From contig NZ_CP147250.1 in NCBI RefSeq assembly GCF_017316305.2, positions 1,632,001 to 1,696,000 on the forward strand: 64,000 bases of DNA. The letters run 5' to 3'. The position numbers and the translations under genes were made by a program. The DNA comes from Enterococcus sp. DIV1094 (GTDB lineage: Bacteria > Bacillota > Bacilli > Lactobacillales > Enterococcaceae). Shown piece by piece: positions 15,759-28,539 of this stretch. The notes beneath the pieces are model-generated. The model did not search any database. It was not told the origin of the DNA and saw only the letters and a list, made by a program, of their open reading frames with translations. Position 1 is the first letter of the stretch. The number at the start of each line of letters is the position of its first letter.

Positions 15759-17046
15759 ATGAGGATCGTAATCGTCGGTGGCTCATTTGCGGGCATTCAG
15801 GCAGCTGTTTCATTGCGTAACGACTGTCCGGAAAGTGAGATAATCATTATTGAAAAACAAGGGCGGATAGGGTTTATCCCGAATAGTGTCAATTTGATCT
15901 TGAAAGGGGAATTCCACGAAGAAGCGCATCATTATTGGATGACAAAAGAACAGTTGGCTCAAGAACATCAAGTAGAGGTACGAACAGAAACAGAAGTGGT
16001 TGCTTTGAACAGCGATAAAAATCAAATCCAATTACAAGACGGTGAGCTGCTTCACTTTGATTATCTTGTGATTGCGACAGGCTCACATCAACGCTTCCGT
16101 TTTAGTACGCAAGAAAATGATACGATTTGGACGATCAAAGATCCTAAAACTTCGCAAGAATTCCAACAACGCATCAGTACATCGAAAAAAATCGCAGTGA
16201 TCGGTGCAGGACAAGTAGGCTTGGAGTTGATTGAAGGATTAGCAAACTTAGGAAAGGAACTTCATCTATACGAAAGCCAATCGACGGTTTTATTCCGCTA
16301 TTTTGATCCAGAAATGATCAAGCCACTGTATCGTGAGCTGAACGATCGAGGGATCCGATTTTTCTTAAATGAACAAGTACAAGAAATCATTGAAACAGAG
16401 CAAACAGAAATCTTCACGGAAAATAGAAGTGAAACGTATGATTTGGTTTTGTTAGCGAATTACACTCGTCCAGATAATCAATTATGGGAAGAGTCACTTC
16501 AATTGAATGACGATGGGACGATCTGGGTCAACGACTACCTTCAAACGTCACAGGAAAATATTTATGCGATCGGCGATGCGATCCAAGTGACTTATCGACC
16601 CACACAAGAAAAAATGTACGTCTCTTTAGTGAACAATGCGATCCGAACTGCGAAGATCGCTAGTAAAAATATCAGCGGGCAACTAAAGAAAGATCTAGGC
16701 ACCTATCGTCCAATCGGCAATCACTGGTTTGGCCATTATTTTGGCAGTGTCGGGTTAACAGAAAGTGAAAGTATTTTTTATCCTGGCAAAATAAAAACAC
16801 ACTATCTAACGACTAGAGCCTCGGCGACGAATCAGGAATCGATCAACATAAAAGTATTGCTGACGGAAGATGGAAAACTGATCGGCGCGCAATGCCATAG
16901 TCAAGCTGTGATTTTCTATCTCTTAGACCGACTGACGTTAGCAGTTGAGGAAGGATGGACACTCGCAGATCTAGAAGCGCGCGAATTCTTCTTTCAACCT
17001 GAGTTTCGAGCGCCAACAGCTCTTGTAAAGGTGGTTGATCCTTTCG

Positions 17047-17057
<11 letters not shown>
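15759..17057 (+). CDS. FAD/NAD-dependent oxidoreductase of the NADH oxidase family lacking the redox cysteine
   Basis: The 432-aa protein has the N-terminal FAD loop (VIVGGSFAG), a central NAD loop (VIGAGQVGLELIEG), the second FAD motif IYAIGDA and the C-terminal dimer domain of peroxide reductase/NADH oxidase proteins. Where these carry Cys42 (SFLSCG), this one reads GFIPNSVNL with Asn42, so it cannot use the sulfenate cycle. It may form H2O2, use another acceptor, or sense redox state. It overlaps the following regulator by 11 nt and stands ahead of the glycerol genes. Confidence 0.8.
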
Positions 17058-20119
<3,062 letters not shown>

Positions 20120-20135
20120 AGGGAGGGAACACAAG

Positions 20136-21959
20136 ATGTTTTCAAGAAAAACAAGACAAGCTAACATTGACCACATGAAACAAGAAGAATTAGATCTTTT
20201 GATTATCGGTGGAGGAATCACTGGTGCAGGTGTAGCGATCCAAGCAGCTGCTTCAGGTATCAAAACCGGTTTGATTGAAATGCAAGACTTTGCGGAAGGA
20301 ACTTCTTCACGTTCAACCAAATTAGTACATGGCGGTATTCGCTATTTAAAAACGTTTGATGTTGAAGTAGTAGCAGACACAGTAGGTGAGCGAGCAGTAG
20401 TACAAAGTGTCGCTCCGCATATTCCTAAACCAGATCCGATGTTATTACCGATTTATGAAGGAGAAGGTGCCACAACCTTCAACATGTTCTCAGTAAAAGT
20501 TGCGATGGACTTGTACGATAAGTTAGCCAACGTGACAGGAACAAAATTTGAAAATTATACGCTAACGCCGGAAGAAGTCTTAGAGCGCGAGCCATTCTTG
20601 AAAAAAGATGGGTTAGCAGGTGCTGGAGTTTACTTGGATTTCCGTAACAATGATGCACGTTTAGTGATCGATAATATCAAAAAAGCGGCAGAAGACGGAG
20701 CGTATTTGGTCAGCAAAATGAAAGCCACTGGTTTTATCTATGATGGCGATCAAATCATCGGTGTCAAAGCTCGTGACTTGTTAAGTGATGAAGTGATTGA
20801 GATCCGAGCAAAAATCGTGATCAACACAAGCGGCCCATGGGTAGATAAGATCCGCAACTTGAATTTCAAACGGGCGATCTCACCAAAAATGCGTCCGACA
20901 AAAGGGGTACATTTAGTCGTAGATGCGAAGAAATTACCTGTGCCACAGCCAACTTACTTTGACACAGGAAAACAAGATGGCCGCATGGTCTTTGCGATCC
21001 CTCGTGAAAACAAAACGTATTTTGGAACGACAGATACTGATTATCAAGGTGATTTTACGGACCCTCAAGTGACACAAGAAGATGTGGATTACTTACTAGA
21101 CGTGATCAATCATCGTTATCCAGAAGCAAACATCACTTTGGCGGATATCGAATCAAGTTGGGCAGGCTTACGTCCATTGTTGATCGGGAATGCGGGTTCT
21201 GACTACAACGGAGGAGACAACGGTTCGATTTCCGATAAAAGCTTCCGTAAAGTCGTGGATACAGTGACAGATTTCAAAGAAAACAAAGTATCCCGTGTAG
21301 AAGTGGAAGATGTATTGAATCATTTAGAAAGCAGTCGTGATGAAAAAGCACCGTCGACAGTTTCACGTGGTAGCTCATTGGAACGTGAACCAGACGGACT
21401 AGTGACTCTATCTGGTGGTAAAATCACTGATTATCGCAAAATGGCAGAAGGTGCGATGAAGTTGATCCGCCAACTATTAAAAGAAGAATATGGCGTAACA
21501 GCGAAAGAAATCGATTCGAAGACCTATTCGATCTCAGGCGGTGATTTTGATCCGACGAAACAAGAAGAAATGGTCCAAGAATATACAAAAATCGGTATGG
21601 AAGCTGGTCTGGATGAAAAAGACGCTGCATATATCGCAGACTTCTACGGAACAAATGCGAAACATATCTTTGAATTAGCAAAAGAAATGAGTCCTTATCC
21701 AGGATTGACCTTGGCTGAATCTGCACGTTTACGCTATGGATTAGAAAATGAAATGGTCTTAGCTCCAGGTGATTACTTGATTCGTCGTACGAACCATCTC
21801 TTATTTGAAAGAGATCAGTTAGATGCGATCAAACAACCGATCATTGATGCGATCGCTGCATACTTTGATTGGACAGACGAAGAAAAAGAACGGGAAACGC
21901 AACATTTAGAACAACTGATCGCTGAATCAGACTTGCGCGACCTGAAAGGAGAAAAATAA
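20136..21959 (+). CDS. glpO: Alpha-glycerophosphate oxidase
   Basis: The 607-aa protein starts at an ATG behind GGGAGGG, 16 bp after glpK. The N-terminal FAD loop is LIIGGGITGAGVAIQ, followed by GTSSRSTKLVHGGIRYL, typical of GlpO/GlpD. It is longer than GlpD because of the internal insert (about residues 355-410) that marks the oxygen-using GlpO type. It oxidises glycerol 3-phosphate to dihydroxyacetone phosphate and releases H2O2, an enterococcal virulence-linked trait. Only 1 bp separates it from glpF. Confidence 0.96.
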   Translation: MFSRKTRQANIDHMKQEELDLLIIGGGITGAGVAIQAAASGIKTGLIEMQDFAEGTSSRSTKLVHGGIRYLKTFDVEVVADTVGERAVVQSVAPHIPKPDPMLLPIYEGEGATTFNMFSVKVAMDLYDKLANVTGTKFENYTLTPEEVLEREPFLKKDGLAGAGVYLDFRNNDARLVIDNIKKAAEDGAYLVSKMKATGFIYDGDQIIGVKARDLLSDEVIEIRAKIVINTSGPWVDKIRNLNFKRAISPKMRPTKGVHLVVDAKKLPVPQPTYFDTGKQDGRMVFAIPRENKTYFGTTDTDYQGDFTDPQVTQEDVDYLLDVINHRYPEANITLADIESSWAGLRPLLIGNAGSDYNGGDNGSISDKSFRKVVDTVTDFKENKVSRVEVEDVLNHLESSRDEKAPSTVSRGSSLEREPDGLVTLSGGKITDYRKMAEGAMKLIRQLLKEEYGVTAKEIDSKTYSISGGDFDPTKQEEMVQEYTKIGMEAGLDEKDAAYIADFYGTNAKHIFELAKEMSPYPGLTLAESARLRYGLENEMVLAPGDYLIRRTNHLLFERDQLDAIKQPIIDAIAAYFDWTDEEKERETQHLEQLIAESDLRDLKGEK

Positions 21960-21960
21960 A

Positions 21961-22677
21961 ATGAATGCAGACATGACCCAAATCATGGGGGAATTTATTG
22001 GAACAATGATTTTGATCCTTTTAGGGGACGGCGTATGTGCGGCAGTTAATCTAAATAAAAGTAAAGCGCAAGCTTCTGGCTGGATCGTCATTGCATTTGG
22101 CTGGGCAATGGCTGTAACGATGGCAGTCTTTATTTCAGGATTCATGGGACCAGCTCATTTAAATCCTGCGGTAACACTTGGAATGGCAATGACAGGCGCA
22201 ATCGGTTGGAACTTAGTCTTTCCATTCATCATTGCCCAATTACTAGGTGCAATCGTTGGTGCGGTACTCGTTTGGTTATCTTACTTGCCACATTGGTCAG
22301 CAACAAAAGACCAAGGGGCAATCTTAGGAACTTTTGCGACTGGACCAGCAATCCGCAACTATCCAGCTAACTTTATCACAGAATTGATTGGCACGTTCGT
22401 GTTAGTTTTAGGATTATTAGCATTCGGTCAAACTGAATTTGCTGGTGGAACAAATGTATTTGCTGTTGGCGGATTGATTTTAGCTATCGGGCTATCATTA
22501 GGTGGATCGACAGGATATGCGATCAATCCAGCTCGTGACTTAGGTCCACGTATTGCTCATGCGATTTTACCGATCGCTAACAAAGGTGGCTCTGACTGGG
22601 GGTATTCATGGGTGCCGATTGCTGGACCAATGGTTGGTGCAATCGTCGCAGTTGGTATGTACACGTTGATGGTTTAA
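21961..22677 (+). CDS. glpF: Glycerol uptake facilitator (aquaglyceroporin)
   Basis: The 238-aa MIP-family channel has six membrane segments and the two pore motifs HLNPAVTLGMA and YAINPARDLGPR. The Asp after the second NPAR is typical of glycerol-type channels. It lets glycerol diffuse into the cell for GlpK. It is the last gene of glpKOF; the RBS GGAGAAA lies within the end of glpO. A strong bidirectional terminator follows. Confidence 0.95.
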   Translation: MNADMTQIMGEFIGTMILILLGDGVCAAVNLNKSKAQASGWIVIAFGWAMAVTMAVFISGFMGPAHLNPAVTLGMAMTGAIGWNLVFPFIIAQLLGAIVGAVLVWLSYLPHWSATKDQGAILGTFATGPAIRNYPANFITELIGTFVLVLGLLAFGQTEFAGGTNVFAVGGLILAIGLSLGGSTGYAINPARDLGPRIAHAILPIANKGGSDWGYSWVPIAGPMVGAIVAVGMYTLMV

Positions 22678-22699
22678 TGAATTAGATTTTCTATATGAA

Positions 22700-22750
22700 A
22701 AAAAACGATTCTCATCGTTCGCTATTCGCGGACAGTTGAGAATCGTTTTT
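22700..22750. terminator. Bidirectional terminator between glpF and fucO
   Basis: AAAAACGATTCTCA pairs with TGAGAATCGTTTTT. It serves the rightward glp operon and the leftward rhamnose operon. Confidence 0.9.
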
Positions 22751-22780
22751 ATTTTTTAGTCAAAGTAAGAAGAGAGCCAG

Positions 22781-23932
22781 CTACATCAAGCTTTGATAGA
22801 TAGCGATGATCTCTTCCACATTCGTTTCTCTTGGATTTCCTGGAGTACAGACATCGTTGAATGCATCTTCTGCAATTTGTGCAATATCCGCTTCTTTGAC
22901 ACCTAATTCAGAAATCGTGGCAGGGATACCAACTTTTTTCGATAAAGCATCAATCGCTTCACACGCAGCATCACGGATATCCTCGATTGAACGAGACGCT
23001 GTATCCTTGATTTTCAACGCCTTCGCAATTTCCCGATATTTATCACCTGTAAACTCTTTATTGTATTTCATGACCGTTGGCAATAAGGCAGCACAAGCGA
23101 CTCCATGGGGAATGTCATACCATGCAGACAAAGGATGCGCCATGCCATGGACAAGACCTAAGCCGACGTTTGAAAAGCCCATCCCTGCAAGGTATTGCCC
23201 CAATGCCATATCTTCCCGACCTTTTGGATCACCCGCAACGGAATCGGCCAAGCTACGACCAATGACCTCAATTGCTTTGAGGTGGAACATATCGGTCATT
23301 TCCCACGCACCTTTAGTGATCAAACCTTCGATTGCATGCGTCATCGCATCCATACCAGTTGCCGCACATAAGGCTTTCGGCATCCCCATCATCAGATCGC
23401 TATCAACAAAGGCAACGATTGGAATATCATGGGGGTCGACACAGACAAATTTACGTGAACGCTCTTTGTCTGTGATCACATAATTGATCGTGACTTCAGC
23501 CGCCGTACCAGAAGTAGTTGGAACAGCTAAAATTGGTAAACTTGGCTGTTTCGTATCTGCCACGCCTTCTAAACTACGGACATCAGAAAACGTTGGATTT
23601 GTCACGATGATCCCAATCGCTTTCGCTGTATCGATCGGTGAACCTCCGCCAATTGCCAGGATTACATCGGCTTTCGCCTCTTTTACGAAACTCACGCCGT
23701 CTTTTACATTCTCGATCGTTGGATTAGGCACGATACCATCATAGATGTCATAGGCGATTTCTGCCTCATCTAATAATGCCGTCACTTTGGTCACTATACC
23801 GATTTTGACTAATTCTTTATCAGTGATGATGACCACTTTTTTGAAATTTCTTGCTTGGATCTCTGTTGGAATAGCCGCGATTGCGCCTTTTCCATGATAG
23901 GATGTTTCATTTAAAATCATTCGGTTTGCCAT
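22781..23932 (-). CDS. fucO: Lactaldehyde reductase (iron-containing alcohol dehydrogenase)
   Basis: The 383-aa group III alcohol dehydrogenase has the NAD motif AIGGGSPIDTAKAIG and the iron ligands in TGMDAMTHAIE, LVHGMAHPLSAWYD and IPHGVACAALL. It reduces L-lactaldehyde, the product of rhamnulose-1-phosphate cleavage, to 1,2-propanediol and so balances NADH in rhamnose fermentation. It is the last gene of the leftward rhamnose operon, 5 bp after the acetyltransferase. Confidence 0.93.
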   Translation of the reverse strand: MANRMILNETSYHGKGAIAAIPTEIQARNFKKVVIITDKELVKIGIVTKVTALLDEAEIAYDIYDGIVPNPTIENVKDGVSFVKEAKADVILAIGGGSPIDTAKAIGIIVTNPTFSDVRSLEGVADTKQPSLPILAVPTTSGTAAEVTINYVITDKERSRKFVCVDPHDIPIVAFVDSDLMMGMPKALCAATGMDAMTHAIEGLITKGAWEMTDMFHLKAIEVIGRSLADSVAGDPKGREDMALGQYLAGMGFSNVGLGLVHGMAHPLSAWYDIPHGVACAALLPTVMKYNKEFTGDKYREIAKALKIKDTASRSIEDIRDAACEAIDALSKKVGIPATISELGVKEADIAQIAEDAFNDVCTPGNPRETNVEEIIAIYQSLM

Positions 23933-23937
23933 TTGAT

Positions 23938-24579
23938 TTACTCTCCTTTACGTGTATCGGTTTCAGGAATCATATATTCCGCTGGGTAACGTAGTTCTTT
24001 GAAATAGTAGATCCGATCTTGCTGATCAAATGTCCGCACGACACGGCATGGATTGCCTACTGCTAAAGAATTGGGTGGGATATCTTTCGTGACGACACTT
24101 CCGGCGCCGATAACAGCATGATCACCGATCGTTACACCAGGAAGGACAGATGTATTTGCGCCGATCCAGACATTATCGCCAATCGTCACTGCTGCCCCAA
24201 ACTCTGCTTTGTACTCTTGCCGTAAAACGGGATCTAAAGCATGTCCTGCGGTGTAGATCCCCACATTTGGCGCGAGTAAGACATCTTTGCCGATCGTGAT
24301 CGGCGCAACATCTAATAATGTGCAATTATTATTGGCTAAAAAATTTTCTCCGACGGTGATATTGATGCCATAATCGCAATGAAACGGTTGTTCCACAAAG
24401 AGTTCATCCCCTGTTTGTTTAAACATTTTTTTGATCAATTGCTGACGTTCTGCTAATTTTCGGGGATGGATATGATTGAACTCATAAAGCAGATCTCTCG
24501 TAGTTAAACGAAGCTGCAATAATTCTTCCTCTTGGCGATAGACCTCACCAGCAATCATTTTTTCGACAGTTGATTTCAT
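23938..24579 (-). CDS. Sugar O-acetyltransferase (maltose/galactoside acetyltransferase family)
   Basis: The 213-aa protein has the N-terminal Maa helical segment (EKMIAGEVYRQEEELLQLR) and hexapeptide repeats of a left-handed beta helix (VTIGDNVWIGANTSVLPGVT). The catalytic His lies in YTAGHALDP. It would acetylate a sugar, perhaps as detoxification of non-metabolised rhamnose or a related sugar; the substrate is inferred from its place between rhaD and fucO, with gaps of 17 and 5 bp. Confidence 0.85.
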   Translation of the reverse strand: MKSTVEKMIAGEVYRQEEELLQLRLTTRDLLYEFNHIHPRKLAERQQLIKKMFKQTGDELFVEQPFHCDYGINITVGENFLANNNCTLLDVAPITIGKDVLLAPNVGIYTAGHALDPVLRQEYKAEFGAAVTIGDNVWIGANTSVLPGVTIGDHAVIGAGSVVTKDIPPNSLAVGNPCRVVRTFDQQDRIYYFKELRYPAEYMIPETDTRKGE

Positions 24580-24596
24580 TCGTCACCTCACGATTG

Positions 24597-25421
24597 CTAA
24601 TCGTTCAAATAACCAGTACGTGGGACAACTCCAAACGCATCAGCAAGTAATTTCAAATTGTCATCTTCTAACGTCTGTTTGATCCCACCTTGTGCCATGA
24701 CGATCGTATAGACTTGGGCAGCTTTTTCGGCTGTTTCAATCAAGCCAAACGTCTCATCCATGTCTTTCCCAGAACCATAGATCCCGTGTTGTGGCCAAAC
24801 GACTAAACGTGTTTCTTTCATTTTTGCAGCAGTTGCTTCACCGATTTCATTTGAACCCGGAACTAACCATGGAATGACTGAAATACCTTCAGGGAAAACA
24901 ACTAAGCACTCGGTACACATTTGCCATAAGGTACGAGTGAATTCTCGTTCAGAAAGTGGATGGCTAAAAGTCATTGCTAACAAATGTGTCGCATGGCAGT
25001 GCATGACGATGCGGTTATCTGGATCGACACTTAATCGAGCGATATGGCTCATGAAATGACTTGGTAATTCAGAAGTCGGAACAGCATCAGGTGCTAATCC
25101 CCATAAGATGTCGATCGCATGTCCGTCACCCGTCACACGAATCAAGCCAAGATTTTCTTCGGGCGCTTCTTGCATATTTTTAAAATACTTTCCAGATCCA
25201 GTCACTAAAAAATACTTTCCGGCTAATTGTTGGGCATCAAAAGCCAATGGCAGTGTCCGTAAGACTTTTGTAGGATCGATAAAAGGTAATACTTGTGCTT
25301 CTTCTAGTAAATAGGTGATATTGCCACCATTACGTTCATCCCAGCCTAGCCGGTACATATTAGTTGTCGCTTGAATCATTTCTTTTACAAAAGGAGCATG
25401 GAGCATCGCTAATTTTTTCAC
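24597..25421 (-). CDS. rhaD: Rhamnulose-1-phosphate aldolase
   Basis: The 274-aa class II aldolase has the zinc ligands in IVMHCHATHLLAMT and WPQHGIYGSG, and the catalytic Glu in VPTSELPSHFMSH. It splits L-rhamnulose 1-phosphate into dihydroxyacetone phosphate and L-lactaldehyde. It is separated from rhaA by a 356-bp gap filled with three hairpins, unlike the tight spacing elsewhere in the operon, so its level may be set separately. Confidence 0.95.
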   Translation of the reverse strand: MKKLAMLHAPFVKEMIQATTNMYRLGWDERNGGNITYLLEEAQVLPFIDPTKVLRTLPLAFDAQQLAGKYFLVTGSGKYFKNMQEAPEENLGLIRVTGDGHAIDILWGLAPDAVPTSELPSHFMSHIARLSVDPDNRIVMHCHATHLLAMTFSHPLSEREFTRTLWQMCTECLVVFPEGISVIPWLVPGSNEIGEATAAKMKETRLVVWPQHGIYGSGKDMDETFGLIETAEKAAQVYTIVMAQGGIKQTLEDDNLKLLADAFGVVPRTGYLND

Positions 25422-25487
25422 GAGTGAGACCTCTTTTCTTTTATTCTTATGATAGAAGGAGCGTAGCGTATTTTTATCTTGTAAATA

Positions 25488-25537
25488 AACAGAAGAACCT
25501 TGGGAATCCGTTGAACAGATTCGCGAAGGCTTCTGTT
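25488..25537 (-). repeat. Hairpin in the rhaA-rhaD gap
   Basis: AACAGAAG pairs with CTTCTGTT, and inside it CCTTGGGAATC pairs with GATTCGCGAAGG. It lies 67 bp before rhaD on the transcript. There is no T-run, so processing or stability is more likely than termination. Confidence 0.55.
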
Positions 25538-25549
25538 AGGAAGATGGAG

Positions 25550-25665
25550 GTGAGTGTTGTGCAAGGAGCTGACCTTCAACATTAAGCTAAAAAATCGTAA
25601 AATATGAGGAGCTATTTTTAAATTTTCTATCTTACTGTTCAGGTCAGACCGCTCCTCTTACAACC
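25550..25665 (-). repeat. Structured intergenic repeat, copy I
   Basis: Read on the reverse strand it begins GGTTGTAAGAGGAGC. The core (25599-25618) has AAAATA/TATTTT around the octaloop GCTCCTCA, and the outer arms CTGACCT/AGGTCAG and GGAGC/GCTCC pair. It is in tandem with copy H and sense to the rhamnose operon. Confidence 0.75.
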
Positions 25666-25787
25666 TAGATAAACGGTGTTCGAAAGCCAGCTCCTTCAAT
25701 AGTAAGCCAAAACGTGAAAAAATATGAGGAGCTATTTTCTCACGTTCTGTCTTACTACTTGGAGCTTAACGGCTTTCTCACAACCTC
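25664..25787 (-). repeat. Structured intergenic repeat, copy H
   Basis: On the reverse strand it begins GAGGTTGTGAGAAAGCC; the TTG TGA there is the last codon and stop of rhaA. The stem AACGTGA/TCACGTT with AGTAAG/CTTACT and AGCTCC/GGAGCT leads to the core 25719-25738, octaloop GCTCCTCA. The tail is GAACACCGTTTATCTAGG, matching copies A and B. Confidence 0.78.
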
Positions 25788-27034
25788 TTACTCAATACCT
25801 CTTTCTCATATTGTAAGACTTCTTGGTACCAGTCCATACCTACTGGGACATTGTTGATTTCACAGAAGTAATTCCAAACGTCTGCGTACGGGAAGTCTTT
25901 TAATTCTTCGGTGAAGGCTATACGTTTGGTGAAGTCGAAGTTGCGTTCGGCTTCTTTTAATTCTGCGATTGGTTCAAGCATCGCTTTCAGTAATGATTTT
26001 TGTGTATTTCTCGTACCGATTGCCCAAGCGGCGATCCGGTTGATGGTAGCGTCGAAGAAATCAAGACCGATGGCTGTTTTTCCGAGTAAGTCGTTGCGAA
26101 CTAACTCTTTGCCGATTTCTTGTAACTCGTCGTCCATGATCACGACATGATCTGAATCCCAGCGTACAGGGCGAGAGACGTGAAGCATGATTCCTTTAGA
26201 AAATAGGGCTAAAGAAGTCAGTTTGTTTGAGATGACTTCGGTTGGGTGGAAGTGGCCTGCATCTAGACAAATCAGTTTGTTACGTGTCAATCCATAGCCC
26301 ATATAAAATTCATGTGAACCAACGGTGTAAGCTTCTGCACCAAGCCCAAATAATTTAGATTCGACAGCATCTTGTGTATATTCTTCATTGATTTCTTCTG
26401 AGAAGATCTCATCTAAAGATTCCATCAGGCGTTGGCGTGGAGACAGACGATCGATTGGATTGTCTTTCATTCCGTCAGGCATCCAGAAATTATCGATACA
26501 TGTTTGACCGATTTCTTTCCCCATATACTCGGCGATTTTACGAGCGCGTTTCCCATGCTCGATCCAGTAATCTCGAACTTCTTTGTCTGGATGAGCAAGT
26601 GTCAATCCGTCTTTCATCATTGGATGAGAGAAGAAGGTTGGATTGAAATCAAGTCCTACACCTTGTTCTTTTGCCCATGCGACCCATTTCTCGAAATGTT
26701 TTGGCTCAATTTCATTCAAGTCGACTGGTTCATCTGTATCTAAGTACATGGCATGTAAGTTCAATTTGTGCTTGCCGGGGATCAATGAAAATGCTTTTTC
26801 TAAATCTTGTCGTAATTGTTCAGGCGTATGTGCGGCACCTGGGTAATTACCAGTCGCCATGATACCACCCGTCAACTCTCCATCTGGTGTTAAAAATCCT
26901 TTGACATCATCGCCTTGCCAGCAGTGCATCGAAATCTTTACTTCTGCGAGTTTTTTTAGGACGGCTTCTGTATCGACACCGATACTCGCATATTTTGCTT
27001 TGGCTTCTTCGTAACGCTCTTTGACATTCATCAT
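25778..27034 (-). CDS. rhaA: L-rhamnose isomerase
   Basis: The 418-aa protein is full length for RhaA and keeps the metal and substrate residues around KISMHCWQGDDVKGF, LNLHAMY, LDFNPTFFSHP, CLDAGHFHPTE and RPVRWDSDHV. It converts L-rhamnose to L-rhamnulose. AAGGAGAG lies 8 nt before the first of two adjacent start codons. It follows rhaB after 16 bp. Its last two codons and stop (AGG TTG TGA) belong to repeat copy H. Confidence 0.97.
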   Translation of the reverse strand: MMNVKERYEEAKAKYASIGVDTEAVLKKLAEVKISMHCWQGDDVKGFLTPDGELTGGIMATGNYPGAAHTPEQLRQDLEKAFSLIPGKHKLNLHAMYLDTDEPVDLNEIEPKHFEKWVAWAKEQGVGLDFNPTFFSHPMMKDGLTLAHPDKEVRDYWIEHGKRARKIAEYMGKEIGQTCIDNFWMPDGMKDNPIDRLSPRQRLMESLDEIFSEEINEEYTQDAVESKLFGLGAEAYTVGSHEFYMGYGLTRNKLICLDAGHFHPTEVISNKLTSLALFSKGIMLHVSRPVRWDSDHVVIMDDELQEIGKELVRNDLLGKTAIGLDFFDATINRIAAWAIGTRNTQKSLLKAMLEPIAELKEAERNFDFTKRIAFTEELKDFPYADVWNYFCEINNVPVGMDWYQEVLQYEKEVLSKRL

Positions 27035-27050
27035 GATTCAATCTCTCCTT

Positions 27051-28499
27051 TTATATTAAAAATTCTTTATATCTAGCTAGTGCCTGTGTCATTTCCTCTG
27101 TGTGTCGAGGGTGGAACGTGGTTAATGAAACGGAATCTCTGATTGCTTCACGTGCAAGTTGCAACGTGCCATAGCCCTTAGTAGCAATCATTTGGACCAT
27201 GAGATTGCCAATAGCAGTCGCTTCATCTGGTCCTGCTTCGACTTCGATATTGCAAATATCGGCTGTCAGCTGATTGAGGAAGGTGTTGTTTGAACCCCCA
27301 CCGACAATGTGTAATTTATGAAATTCTTTTCCGGTGATTCGTGCTAAGTTCTCTAGTTCGACGGCGTAGCACAAAGCCAAGTTGTCATAGATACAACGAG
27401 CCAGCTGACCAGGGGTTTGTGGAATTGTTTGGTTTGTTTCTTTACAATAATCTTGTAATTCTTGAATCATATTTTTAGGGTTCAAGAAGCGTGGATCATT
27501 GACATTGATCAACTGTTGGAAAGGCGCTTCTTGTGCGGCCATTTCTGCTAATTCAGCAAAGCTGTAGGCGCCATCTTGCAGGCGGGCTACTTCTTGGATC
27601 AACCACATCCCCATGATATTTTTTAGGAAGCGAATGGTTCCTTGGACGCCCCATTCATTTGTAAAATTAGCATCAAAAGCTTCTTTCGTGGAAATCCCTT
27701 CAGGAATCTCCACGCCCATCAATGACCAAGTGCCAGAACTGATGTATGCCCAATCTTTGCCAGTTGCTGGTGTGCCGACGACTGCTGAAGCTGTGTCGTG
27801 AGATGCAATCGTGATAAAAGTGGCTTTTGGCAGATCATATTTAGGAAATTGTTCTGTTTGCAATTCTCCTAGAATCTGTCCTGGTTCTGTGATCCGCGGG
27901 AAAAGCGTATCATCGATACCTAAAACGGCTAAAATATCGGGGTCCCATTTCCGCATTTTTAAGTTCAGGAGCTGCATGGTCGAAGCATTTGTTTTTTCAG
28001 TGACCGCTTTTCCTGTGAACAGATAGCCGAGTAAATCGGGCATCAATAATAAGCGATGGACATTTGCTAACGTTTCCTTTTCTTCAACGAGTAATTGGAA
28101 AACTGTATTGAATGGTTGTAGTTGGATGCCTGTTTTTTGATAGAGTTTGTCTAGTGGCATCTTTTGGTCAAAGTGCGCAATTGCTTCTTTCGTGCGGTCG
28201 TCCCGATAGCTCGTCGGTGCTTCGAGCAAATTGCCATCAGCATCTAATAAGCCATAGTCAACGCCCCAAGTATCGATCCCTACATAACATTCGGTGATTC
28301 CTTGTTGCTTGGCTTTTTCAAATCCTTTTAAGATTTCTGTGACTAAATGTGTCAATGGCCATTTTGCGACACCATCGACTTTTTCAAATCCATTTTTGAA
28401 GCGATGGACTTCCTGTAACTCAAAATTGCCTAATTCGTTCAGATTGGCATGGATCAAGCGACCGCTAGAAGCGCCAATATCGATTGCAAGATAATTCAT
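27051..28499 (-). CDS. rhaB: Rhamnulokinase
   Basis: Starting at the ATG at 28499, which has GGAGGAATG properly spaced ahead, the protein has 482 aa; an ATG 6 nt earlier touches the RBS. The FGGY kinase motifs AIDIGASSGRLI, CYVGIDTWGVDYGLLD and LHIVGGGSNNTFLNQLTAD are present. It phosphorylates L-rhamnulose at O1. It is the first enzyme gene after the transporter in the leftward operon. Confidence 0.95.
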   Translation of the reverse strand: MNYLAIDIGASSGRLIHANLNELGNFELQEVHRFKNGFEKVDGVAKWPLTHLVTEILKGFEKAKQQGITECYVGIDTWGVDYGLLDADGNLLEAPTSYRDDRTKEAIAHFDQKMPLDKLYQKTGIQLQPFNTVFQLLVEEKETLANVHRLLLMPDLLGYLFTGKAVTEKTNASTMQLLNLKMRKWDPDILAVLGIDDTLFPRITEPGQILGELQTEQFPKYDLPKATFITIASHDTASAVVGTPATGKDWAYISSGTWSLMGVEIPEGISTKEAFDANFTNEWGVQGTIRFLKNIMGMWLIQEVARLQDGAYSFAELAEMAAQEAPFQQLINVNDPRFLNPKNMIQELQDYCKETNQTIPQTPGQLARCIYDNLALCYAVELENLARITGKEFHKLHIVGGGSNNTFLNQLTADICNIEVEAGPDEATAIGNLMVQMIATKGYGTLQLAREAIRDSVSLTTFHPRHTEEMTQALARYKEFLI

Positions 28500-28539
28500 C
28501 AACATTCCTCCAGTTTATTTTTGTCTAAATCATTGAAAG

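Noticed and set aside
22806..23483. 225-codon forward frame inside fucO
   Set aside because: It is an antisense shadow of a conserved dehydrogenase; codon pattern follows fucO.
25550..25787. Tandem direct repeats as a CRISPR array
   Set aside because: There are only two diverged hairpin units, no spacers and no cas genes; they belong to the structured repeat family.
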